This document shows, in pieces, positions 1-6,724 of a stretch of 64,000 nt of DNA (within the stretch, counting starts at the first letter, position 1; each line of letters opens with the position of its first letter). The notes below the pieces were generated by a model. The model was not told the DNA's origin. It made no database searches and saw only the letters and a list, made by a program, of their open reading frames with translations. The position numbers and the translations under genes are program-made. Source of the DNA: Hymenobacter convexus. GTDB taxonomy: Bacteria > Bacteroidota > Bacteroidia > Cytophagales > Hymenobacteraceae. The stretch covers positions 372,001-436,000 of the forward strand of contig NZ_JAUQON010000003.1 of NCBI RefSeq assembly GCF_030580955.1. Direction: 5' to 3'.

Positions 1-897
1 ATATAACTCCTTCTGCGCTGCCCACCAGAACTCTAATACCATGCTGCGCTGGCGCTGGGCCACCCGTGTTTTCGGCCCTTGGGGCCCTGTGGGCGCGGTT
101 TTGGCTTCCAAAGGCTCGACAACGTCAGCCGCGCGCCCCGCCCCCTGTTTCGTCGCTTGCGCGGCCTGCACGGGGTGGGCCGGCTGCCCCGTGTAGCCTG
201 ACGGTGTAGCCTGATGGACTGCTGGCTCCTCTCGGCCCCGTTGCGCAGCGCATTTATCCACCCCGCCGGTTTCTATTTCAGTAGCTTGAATGGGTTCATG
301 AACTCCTTTAGGCGGAAAGTTTGTGCCTTCCGGCGGCTGAAGCGCCGAAAAAGCGGCTTTTTGAAAACGCGGTTTTTCGGCCGTCTGGGCGGGTTTTTCA
401 CCGGCTTCCCACAGGAACAGTGGGTTTATCCACACGTAGTAGTCGCGCTGGCGGCCGCGGAACTGCATGCGGGTGATGATGCCGGCGGCCTTCATCTCGG
501 CCAGGTGGTTGCGCACCGTGCGCCCGGCTACGCGCTTGCCCCGCACGCTGGTGCGGCAGATGGCCTCGCTGTTGGTGGCCACCGGCGGCGGGGTGGGCTC
601 GGCTTCGGCGAGCTCGGCTTCGGCGGGCCCGGCCAGCAGCGGCACCCGGCGCACCTCCCCCACCGCTTTTAGCGCCAGGCGGATGAAGGCCCAGGCCGTC
701 TTCTCGGCCCCGTCGGAGAGGATACTGCCGCGCACGGCGTACTGCTCCGTGCGGGCCGGCACCAGGGTGCCGTCCTTGCGGGTGCGGGCTTTGAGCGTGC
801 GGGTGCGCCAGGTTTTGGGCAGCTGGGCGCTGCGCTGCTCGATGAACTCGGACAGGGCAATGCGCGCCCGGGACGGGCAATAGGGAATCGGCAACAT
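1..897 (-). CDS. Winged-helix DNA-binding protein, 3' end outside window
   Basis: The reading frame is open on the minus strand from an ATG at 897 to position 1, so at least 299 codons lie in the window and the C-terminus is missing. About residues 45-145 look like a winged helix: an alternating helical segment, then a VAGRTVRNHLAEMKAAGII stretch typical of a recognition helix, followed by a basic wing (RGRQRDYYVW). The rest is low-complexity and rich in Pro, Ala and Gln. It is the last visible gene of a leftward operon of small genes, as is common for replication or control proteins of Bacteroidota plasmids and integrative elements. A replication initiator or regulator is possible; the exact role is not shown. 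Confidence 0.6.
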   Translation of the reverse strand, partial: MLPIPYCPSRARIALSEFIEQRSAQLPKTWRTRTLKARTRKDGTLVPARTEQYAVRGSILSDGAEKTAWAFIRLALKAVGEVRRVPLLAGPAEAELAEAEPTPPPVATNSEAICRTSVRGKRVAGRTVRNHLAEMKAAGIITRMQFRGRQRDYYVWINPLFLWEAGEKPAQTAEKPRFQKAAFSALQPPEGTNFPPKGVHEPIQATEIETGGVDKCAAQRGREEPAVHQATPSGYTGQPAHPVQAAQATKQGAGRAADVVEPLEAKTAPTGPQGPKTRVAQRQRSMVLEFWWAAQKELY

Positions 898-1169
898 TCT
901 TCGAACGTGCGGGGGGTGAGTGAGCGATATGGAAAAAGTGGCGGCACGCGCCGGGCCGGGGCTGTCATCCCTGCCCTGCGCGGCCGCCGGGTAGCGTTTC
1001 GGCTAGCCCAGTGCGCACCCGGCCCGGCTCGATGCGGGCATCCGTTGGCTACATAGTTTTCAACCTTCTGGTGAGGCAAAAAACCAACGGGTCTTCGTTA
1101 GACGACGGGGCTACTGCAACGGCAGTGGCCGGGCCAGTGGCGGCGGGCGAATGGGCATGGGCGCGGCGC

Positions 1170-1427
1170 TCATGGCTTGCTGGCCTTATCGGTGGCCTTA
1201 TCGGTGGCCTTATCGGCGGCCTTATCGGTGGCCTTATCGGTGGCCTTAAAGCCCACGAGCAGCAGCGCCCCCGTGAGCAGCAGGCCCCACGGCCCCCACA
1301 CGGGCGCCGTCACCGCCCACCAGCTCCAGTGGGCCACCGGGGCCACGCCGGCCTCCTTCAGGCAGGCCAGCCCGAGCACGAGCAGCAGCAGCACCCCCAG
1401 GGTGCGGGGCAGGCGGGGCTTAGCCAT
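1170..1427 (-). CDS. Small two-segment membrane protein with KATD repeat tail
   Basis: This 85-residue protein starts with MAKPRLPRTLG. The ATG at 1427 is preferred over one 22 codons upstream because it overlaps the stop of the preceding gene by 8 bases and sits just before the hydrophobic stretch. Two membrane segments are visible (LGVLLLLVLGLACL and WGLLLTGALLLVG). The C-terminus is five to six copies of KATD encoded by a 12-bp tandem repeat. The layout suggests an inner-membrane protein with a charged cytoplasmic tail. No family recognised. It is part of the leftward mobile-element operon. Confidence 0.6.
   Translation of the reverse strand: MAKPRLPRTLGVLLLLVLGLACLKEAGVAPVAHWSWWAVTAPVWGPWGLLLTGALLLVGFKATDKATDKAADKATDKATDKASKP
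1182..1248. repeat. 12-bp tandem repeat, about 5.5 copies
   Basis: The unit GGCCTTATCGGT recurs in register at 1182, 1194, 1206, 1218, 1230 and 1242, with one variant base in the third copy. It encodes the KATD tail of the small membrane protein on the minus strand. Because the unit is a multiple of three, copy-number change would lengthen or shorten the tail without shifting the frame. Confidence 0.9.
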
Positions 1428-1758
1428 TGTGCAGCCCTCCCTTCCCCACGCGGAGCATGGCCTCCACCGCCCGCAGGCGCGCGTGCAGGGCATCCCGGTC
1501 GGCTTTGAGCCCGTTCTCGCGGCCCGCGTCGGCCGGCACGTCGCCGTAGGCCAGGCGCTCCAAATCGTGTTCAGCCTGCGCGATGGACTCGATGAGCTCC
1601 GTGCGCTCCACGCGCAGGGCCTGCAGGCGCAGCGGGTCGGGGGCCGGCAGGCGGGTGAGCGGCAGCAGGCGCACCGGCCGCTGCAAGTTGAAGCCCAGGG
1701 CGAGCACGAAGCCCGCCAGGCCCCTATCGGCGGGGTCAGAGGTGTAGACGGTAATCAT
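1420..1758 (-). CDS. Small coiled-coil hypothetical protein
   Basis: A 112-residue protein. The N-terminal 40 residues are mixed hydrophobic. Residues about 45-105 are strongly helical and rich in Leu, Glu, Ala and Arg (for example TELIESIAQAEHDLERLAYG and DALHARLRAVEAMLRV), which suggests a coiled coil. It ends 8 bases inside the next gene, consistent with translational coupling. No catalytic motif and no signal peptide are visible, and no family is recognised. Confidence 0.6.
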   Translation of the reverse strand: MITVYTSDPADRGLAGFVLALGFNLQRPVRLLPLTRLPAPDPLRLQALRVERTELIESIAQAEHDLERLAYGDVPADAGRENGLKADRDALHARLRAVEAMLRVGKGGLHNG

Positions 1759-1784
1759 GAGCGGAGAGAGATTGGGAAAAAGGG

Positions 1785-2186
1785 TTAGGCCACGCGCAGG
1801 GCCTGCTCGGAGGCCACGGCAGCGGATTTGGCGGATTTCTTGGGGGCCGCCTTCACTGGCTCGGGCCGGCCGCCGGGCTGAAGCGAGGGCTTGAGCACGC
1901 CGATGCCCAGCCCGAAGGCTTCCACCTCGGCGAGCTTGAAGCGCAGCCGGCCCGAGAACTGGTAGGCCGGCAGGTACACCTTCTTGCCCCGGCCGTCAAA
2001 GCGGCCCTGCTCCACCCACTGCTCCACCGTGCGGCGGTCGAAGTGGGTGTAGGCGGCCACCCGCTCCACGCTCACCAGCTCGTCGGCGGCCGGCGGGCGC
2101 TGAGCTTGCAGGAAGGCCAGCACGGCATCGAGCTTGGCTTGGAGGGCGTCGTAATCTTGGCGGGTAGGCAGGTCGAGCAGGGCCAC
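1785..2186 (-). CDS. Helix-turn-helix (excisionase/MerR-like) DNA-binding protein
   Basis: A 133-residue protein. An N-terminal helix (DYDALQAKLDAVLAFLQAQ) precedes a helix-turn-helix of the type found in excisionases and MerR-like domains: ELVSVERVAAYTHFDRRTVEQWVEQGRF, followed by the wing KVYLPAYQFSGRLRFKLAEVEAF. The basic Ala/Lys tail (KAAPKKSAKSAA) could aid DNA binding. Bacteroidota mobile elements often carry such small helix_turn_helix_17-type proteins beside mobilisation or excision genes. A recombination directionality factor or a regulator are both possible. Confidence 0.7.
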   Translation of the reverse strand: MALLDLPTRQDYDALQAKLDAVLAFLQAQRPPAADELVSVERVAAYTHFDRRTVEQWVEQGRFDGRGKKVYLPAYQFSGRLRFKLAEVEAFGLGIGVLKPSLQPGGRPEPVKAAPKKSAKSAAVASEQALRVA

Positions 2187-2188
2187 GG

Positions 2189-2599
2189 CTAGACGTTTGG
2201 AAGGTTAGCGGATGGGGTAAGGGTGGCGCGGGCCGCCTTCAGGCGGGTGCGGGCCGCGTCGAACTGGTCGTTGCCGAGCACGAGCAGGCGCACTTCCTTG
2301 AGGCGGCGCACCTGGGTGCTGGCAAAGCAGACCTGGGCCTCCCGGGCCCCGGCCGGCAGCACGCCCATGCTGCACGCGGCCCAGCTGACGGGGCCGGCGG
2401 GCGGGTGGTGGTGAGCGTACTGAAAAGAGAACTGCTCGCCCGTCAGGCCCGTCCAGGTGCCGGTCACCAGCGAGAGGCTGGGCGTGGGCGTGGGCTGCTC
2501 CCACACCTGGAAGCCCTGCGCGCGCAGCCACTGGGCCACGTGGGGGCTCAGGTCGCGGGGGCCGGGCGGCAACGAACCGTAGGGGGCGCGGGCTTCCAT
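2189..2599 (-). CDS. Hypothetical protein of mobile-element operon
   Basis: A 136-residue soluble protein with no signal peptide or membrane segment. The N-terminal half has a helix (LSPHVAQWLRAQGFQVWEQ) followed by beta-prone segments. The C-terminal part has the basic helix QFDAARTRLKAARATL. Its start is only 1 base after the stop of the upstream gene (2601) and its stop is 2 bases before the next start, so it is within one operon. No family recognised. Confidence 0.6.
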   Translation of the reverse strand: MEARAPYGSLPPGPRDLSPHVAQWLRAQGFQVWEQPTPTPSLSLVTGTWTGLTGEQFSFQYAHHHPPAGPVSWAACSMGVLPAGAREAQVCFASTQVRRLKEVRLLVLGNDQFDAARTRLKAARATLTPSANLPNV

Positions 2600-2600
2600 T

Positions 2601-2894
2601 TTAGGCGGCTTTTTGGGGGAGTAGCAGTTGAAACTCGCGGCGGCAGTCCGTCACGTCGATTTCGCGGATACCCGTGGGCAAGTCCTTCACCAGCCACATT
2701 TCGGCTTCGGTGTGGCCTTCTTCCTGGGCTGTGCGCAAATCCAGCGGCATCGAGCCGTTGACGTACACCGTCAGGTGGCCGGCCTGGTAGCAGTAGCCCA
2801 GGATGGGCTCCACCAGAGCCGCGCCCTGGGGCAGCTCGACCACGCGCACGCGCTTGCCGGTGCGGGCATCGGTAAGGGACACGGGCCTAAGCAC
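2601..2894 (-). CDS. Hypothetical protein of mobile-element operon
   Basis: A 97-residue, probably beta-rich soluble protein. Segments such as KRVRVVELPQGAALVEPILG and HLTVYVNGSMPLDL suggest a small sheet. There is no signal peptide. Its ATG overlaps the end of the upstream gene by 8 bases, so translation is probably coupled. No family recognised; the coding call rests on tight packing and lack of competing frames. Confidence 0.6.
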   Translation of the reverse strand: MLRPVSLTDARTGKRVRVVELPQGAALVEPILGYCYQAGHLTVYVNGSMPLDLRTAQEEGHTEAEMWLVKDLPTGIREIDVTDCRREFQLLLPQKAA

Positions 2895-3183
2895 GGGAGT
2901 AGCCTTGAAGGACGGGGGACTCGGCCAGCGGGCGGCGGCCCACTACCTGCAACTGCTGAAACCGGGCGCGGCGGCGGGTCTCGTGCTGCCACACGATGGG
3001 CGTTTCTTCCACCAGGTGCGGGTGCTCGGCTTCGATTTCGCTCAGCCGGCGCTCCAGCTCCGAAAGTGGCACCAGCGTGACAAGGGCCGGGTTGAGGTGC
3101 TTGGTGGTGAGCTCGTGCAGGTCGCGCCAGCACGGCTTTTTGGCGGGGGCCGCCGGGGCAACGGGGTCGGTGTTGAGGTGCAT
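2887..3183 (-). CDS. Hypothetical protein of mobile-element operon
   Basis: A 98-residue protein, mainly helical (LHELTTKHLNPALVTLVPLS and ELERRLSEIEAEHPHLVEE), with an Arg-rich patch (ETRRRARFQQLQVVGRR). It has no signal peptide. It overlaps the next gene by 8 bases and starts 24 bases after the upstream stop. Function unknown. Confidence 0.6.
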   Translation of the reverse strand: MHLNTDPVAPAAPAKKPCWRDLHELTTKHLNPALVTLVPLSELERRLSEIEAEHPHLVEETPIVWQHETRRRARFQQLQVVGRRPLAESPVLQGYSRA

Positions 3184-3207
3184 GAGATGCGGGGGAATGG
3201 TGAACTG

Positions 3208-3459
3208 CTAGCGGAAAAGAGGCACACCGGCCGGCGCTGGGGCAGCGGGCCGCAGCGACTCGGGAATCTCAAACTCGGGCAGGCCGACCTCGATGAGCTT
3301 GACCAGGTGCGGCAGGTTCATCACCCGTCCCATGCGCACGTTAGCCAGCATGGTGGTGGTGGCCTCGTAGCCGGCCCGCACGGCCGTATCGATGGCGCTG
3401 GTGGGCAGGTCTTCGATGACTGCTGCCAACAGGTGCAGGAATTTTTGCCGCTCGGTCAT
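3208..3459 (-). CDS. Small Cro/XRE-like DNA-binding protein, first gene of leftward operon
   Basis: An 83-residue protein with a compact helical layout: a first helix (RQKFLHLLAAVIEDL), then IDTAVRAGYEATTTMLANVRMGRV, which reads as helix-turn-helix, then the helix NLPHLVKLIEVGLP. This pattern of a helix-turn-helix followed by a helix ending in a Pro-rich tail is frequent in small repressor-like proteins. As the first gene after the divergent control region it is a reasonable candidate for autoregulating the operon. The regulatory role is inference. Confidence 0.6.
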   Translation of the reverse strand: MTERQKFLHLLAAVIEDLPTSAIDTAVRAGYEATTTMLANVRMGRVMNLPHLVKLIEVGLPEFEIPESLRPAAPAPAGVPLFR

Positions 3460-3629
3460 GGCGCGTGTTTGAGTGGTTTGCCGGAATTATTGCTTCCTTG
3501 CCTTGCCTGTAGATTACTGTACAGGAGACACCACAAACATACGTTCTATTTATAAATACTGTACACCTAATTATGGTGTTTATGTATGTATTATTTATAA
3601 ATAGCACATATACAGCGTCATAATTTTAC
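3460..3629. promoter_or_regulatory. Divergent AT-rich control region with nested inverted repeats
   Basis: These 170 bases separate the leftward operon from the rightward regulator gene and are far richer in A+T than the flanks. An inverted repeat with 13-base perfect arms lies at 3546-3558 (CTATTTATAAATA) and 3592-3604. Between the arms, ACACC and GGTGT also pair. The palindrome CTGTACAG lies at 3517-3524 and a related CTGTACA at 3559-3565. Divergent promoters with operators for the adjacent DNA-binding proteins are the simplest reading. Exact promoters were not assigned. Confidence 0.6.
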
Positions 3630-4094
3630 ATGCCCAATAGCAAAGCTGAAAAGGCTCGTGGACCCAAGACAGCCCTTGATGAAAAATTTCTGGCCGTAGC
3701 TAGGCAGGTTATGAAAGCCCGTGGCATCACTTCGGACAGAGGCATCAGCCTAGAGCTTGGCCGCAGTCAGGACTTTATCAACCGTGTGCAGAATGGTTTT
3801 CAATCTGCTACTCCAGATGCTTGGGATACCCTACTCAGCAAGTATCCAGAGGCCGCAGCCATCAACCAGAGCCAAGTTACCGGCATCGCCGTGGGCGTTA
3901 ACAACGGCGTAGCGGCCCACACCTACACGATGGCCGACTGCGAGAAGGAGCGCGACGATGCCCGGGCCGAGCGGGATGCCCTGAAAAAAGAAAACGAGTT
4001 GCTCAGACAGCAACTCGCCATGCAGACGGAACTCATCGCCGCCAAAGATGAAACACTGGCCCTGCTACGGGGCGGGCATAACCGACCTAACTGA
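3630..4094 (+). CDS. HTH regulator with C-terminal coiled coil
   Basis: A 154-residue protein. Residues about 15-75 form a helix-turn-helix-like segment (FLAVARQVMKARG, then RGISLELGRSQDFINRVQNG) of the kind seen in small XRE-type regulators. Residues about 105-148 are a charged coiled coil (EKERDDARAERDALKKENEL and following) that would mediate dimerisation. It is the first gene of the rightward cargo, 9 bases ahead of the RES-domain gene. In RES-Xre toxin-antitoxin pairs the DNA-binding partner also comes first, but this protein lacks the usual antitoxin domain, so a regulator role is safer. Confidence 0.65.
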   Translation: MPNSKAEKARGPKTALDEKFLAVARQVMKARGITSDRGISLELGRSQDFINRVQNGFQSATPDAWDTLLSKYPEAAAINQSQVTGIAVGVNNGVAAHTYTMADCEKERDDARAERDALKKENELLRQQLAMQTELIAAKDETLALLRGGHNRPN

Positions 4095-4103
4095 CTGCCG
4101 AAA

Positions 4104-5291
4104 ATGATGCCTGATAACCAACTTGATTCTACCCGACTACCCACGAGGAAATTTGACCAACTTATAAATGAGTTGCGGTCAAATCAAAAAGAATTAGTGC
4201 TACCCATCAGCCAACCACCAGGAAGCTACTTTCCTGAATTCCTAGAAGAGCGACTAGAGGCATATGTGGCTTTTTGTGACAGAACCTTACTAAGGCAATT
4301 GCAGGCAGTCGGTATTATCGCTAACGGCCACGGTGCTGGCGTAATGCCTCACCTACTAGATGACGTTAGGGCATTGGTCGATGGATTAATCCAAGCCGTT
4401 AAATGCCACTACAGTGGCAGCTTACGCGAAGCCAATGAATCTTTTGATGCAGCGCTGTCAAAAATTGATTTTATTAGACGAACATCTGTTGAAACGATTC
4501 CCGCTACTGCGCAAGTTTTCTATCGCGCCCGCCAAAGTGCAGGGCGTCGATTCACTCGCAAGGATATCTTTCACAACCCTTTTGAAAACCGGCACCTAGT
4601 CGCTACAAGCCGATATAGTATTCCTGGCCTGCCTGCTTTATATTTAGGCAGTTCTGTTTACGTGTGCTGGGAAGAATTCAGTCAGCACCCCTTCAAAGAC
4701 CTATATTTCAGTCGCTACGAAGCCCAGCGGGATTTACGCGTTGTTAAAATTGAACGGCTCTTCCAATTTTTAGCCCGTCTTGCAGTCAATTGGAAGAGCA
4801 ACGAACGCAGCATGGACTTGCTTACTCGCTACATTCTACTATTTCCACTATTCATTGCCTGTTCAATTAAAACTCAGCATCCTGTCGGCAATTTTAAACC
4901 CGAATATATTGTACCACAATTACTTTTGCAATATGTGACTAAGCATAAGGAGGTAGATGGCATCATGTTTCCCTCTACTAAAGTCAATTACGATAATCTG
5001 CATCTAGTCCCTGCGTACAATTACGTTTTCCCAGTCAGAACCACCTACAACAAGTCAGGCTTCTGTCCAGATTTGGAAGCGACGTTTTATCTGACTGAAC
5101 CAACTTCTACAGAGCTAGAAGCCCTCCTCAATCATTCTGCTTCCTATCCTCTTAAATCTGACGGCTGGGCTGAAATGAAACAGACAATCACTCTTGTGGA
5201 GGGCGTGAAAAGCGAATACCCAATAACGTCTTTTGGCACCATGGAGCGAATACTACGCGGTCGGGATGTGGCGCCAGTCAAAGGCAGTTAG
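4104..5291 (+). CDS. RES-domain protein with long N-terminal extension
   Basis: A 395-residue protein. The first 130 residues are helical and of unknown function. Residues about 138-310 carry RES-domain features: FYRARQS (Arg141/Arg143), SRYSIPGLPALYLGSSVYVC (Arg170), the acidic pair Glu190-Glu191 after Trp189, and a late serine in GIMFPSTKV. Known RES toxins (for example ParT, MbcT) use these Arg, Glu and Ser positions to attack NAD+ or ADP-ribosylate targets. The protein is about twice the length of a simple RES toxin. It follows a DNA-binding gene and precedes a nucleotidyltransferase-hydrolase fusion. NAD+-directed toxicity is inferred. Confidence 0.7.
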   Translation: MMPDNQLDSTRLPTRKFDQLINELRSNQKELVLPISQPPGSYFPEFLEERLEAYVAFCDRTLLRQLQAVGIIANGHGAGVMPHLLDDVRALVDGLIQAVKCHYSGSLREANESFDAALSKIDFIRRTSVETIPATAQVFYRARQSAGRRFTRKDIFHNPFENRHLVATSRYSIPGLPALYLGSSVYVCWEEFSQHPFKDLYFSRYEAQRDLRVVKIERLFQFLARLAVNWKSNERSMDLLTRYILLFPLFIACSIKTQHPVGNFKPEYIVPQLLLQYVTKHKEVDGIMFPSTKVNYDNLHLVPAYNYVFPVRTTYNKSGFCPDLEATFYLTEPTSTELEALLNHSASYPLKSDGWAEMKQTITLVEGVKSEYPITSFGTMERILRGRDVAPVKGS

Positions 5292-5358
5292 CCGCTTCAC
5301 CTACCCCTATACATTGCATAAAACCAGCACTTTACTCAACCCTTTTTAAGAAAATACA

Positions 5359-6513
5359 ATGAGTAGACTACCAGATTTTGTTAATGGGAAGCTCCCAATA
5401 GGCATTCACCAATGTTCGGGTGATGAATTTATTGATAGATTTTGTAGTGGAGAAGAGCGAAAGGGGTTTGCAAAATCGGTTAGTGATATATTAGACTTTG
5501 CTAAAGACCGGAATGCCAGATATTTATTTTTTGGCGGCTCATTTGTCACTGATTCAAAATTACCGGGCGATATCGATTGTCTGATGGCTTTTGTATTGGA
5601 CGAGTTTATTCCCTCTCGCACTGAGAGAATCACACTTGGAAGTATTCGGTTGGACATACAATTTTGTTCGCTTGAGCACCGGGCAATCTTAGACTCCTTC
5701 GTCTATCTCTTTTCCCGAAATAGATATGGAGCGGAAGTTGGAGTCGTTCAAGTCGATTTATACGCAAATTCCGAAGTATGGGAAATTAAGCACCAGCCGG
5801 ATGACCACGCAATAGAAATTGTGAAGCGGGCCTACGTCAACAGAAGACTGATTGATTTGAATGAGCCAACAGGCATTTTGGTCACAATACATGGCTTGTT
5901 GAGCGATGGCCCTTGGAATAATGAAATAGCACCTATAGCCAGTAGTCAAGGGTGGATTTTTGCGCCTTATACTTACGAAACTAACAAACCTGATTTGTTA
6001 TTCAAATCAGGTAAGAGGGCAGCAGTAGTTGACCAATTTAGAGAATGGATTTATGAATTATCGCAACGCTACGATGCGCCCATTTCCATACTAGCACACT
6101 CTTTTGGAACATACATCATCACATCATACATACAAGGCTTTGCCAATCCCCCCGTTGGCTTTGATAGCGTAATTCTTACCGGGTCCATCATTACCTCCTC
6201 CTTTGATTGGAATCCCTACATTGGGAAATCAGTTGCTAGAATTTTGAATATGAGGTCGCCGGGTGACGAATGGGTCAAACAAATGCCACAGACAGAATTA
6301 AAGAAATATATTGGGATGGATACCCTTTTCGGTGATTCAGGGCAAGCGGGCTTCCAAACACCTTGTACAAGTCTATTTGAGATAGAAAACTCTATATTCA
6401 ACCACAACAATACCATCAAGAGGGATATTGTAGAAACAATGTGGATGCCCTTTTTGAATGGCAACAAGAATGCCCTCGATACAGAGCAACACATCAAAAT
6501 GAGAAGACGGTAG
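5359..6513 (+). CDS. Nucleotidyltransferase-like and alpha/beta-hydrolase fusion protein
   Basis: A 384-residue two-domain protein. Residues 50-135 match the minimal nucleotidyltransferase signature: Gly60-Ser61 (FFGGSF), Asp71 and Asp73 (GDIDC), and a third carboxylate at Asp99 (RLDIQF). Residues 172-365 look like an alpha/beta hydrolase: an oxyanion-type start (VTIHGL), the nucleophile elbow AHSFG with Ser248, a candidate acid Asp303 (SPGDEW) and a candidate His349 (FNHNN). No signal peptide is present, so it should act in the cytoplasm. Base composition is AT-rich compared with flanking genes. The combination is not one I can name; a defence or toxin-type function is inferred from context. 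Confidence 0.65.
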   Translation: MSRLPDFVNGKLPIGIHQCSGDEFIDRFCSGEERKGFAKSVSDILDFAKDRNARYLFFGGSFVTDSKLPGDIDCLMAFVLDEFIPSRTERITLGSIRLDIQFCSLEHRAILDSFVYLFSRNRYGAEVGVVQVDLYANSEVWEIKHQPDDHAIEIVKRAYVNRRLIDLNEPTGILVTIHGLLSDGPWNNEIAPIASSQGWIFAPYTYETNKPDLLFKSGKRAAVVDQFREWIYELSQRYDAPISILAHSFGTYIITSYIQGFANPPVGFDSVILTGSIITSSFDWNPYIGKSVARILNMRSPGDEWVKQMPQTELKKYIGMDTLFGDSGQAGFQTPCTSLFEIENSIFNHNNTIKRDIVETMWMPFLNGNKNALDTEQHIKMRRR

Positions 6514-6651
6514 TCTTGGGATACTTGAAGTAAGGCTCATCAGAACTGAGATTTCTTCACCAATCCAAATCAAAATAGGTTTCTTTTTAAATCTATATCA
6601 ATGAGATTTTGAAAGCATTGGGCTTGGGAGTTCACAAAACCCTTGTTACTT

Positions 6652-6688
6652 AGCGCCTAGAATCTGTACAGTACAGATTCTAGGCGCT
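6652..6688. terminator. Perfect 18-bp inverted repeat, terminator or operator
   Basis: Two perfect 18-base arms (AGCGCCTAGAATCTGTAC and its complement) flank a single A at 6670, and the right arm runs into TTTG. It lies between the nucleotidyltransferase-hydrolase gene and the ParB-like pair. It could end the upstream transcript. The CTGTACAGTACAG core resembles CTGTACA sites in the divergent control region, so an operator role for the downstream operon is equally possible. Confidence 0.6.
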
Positions 6689-6724
6689 TTTGTAAAGGCG
6701 CAGCCTACCTTCTTCCTCCACTCA

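Noticed and set aside
898-1169. Short frames in the gap between the winged-helix gene and the KATD-repeat gene
   Set aside because: They overlap the repeat gene antisense or run into the neighbouring gene; no ribosome-binding site or motif supports them.
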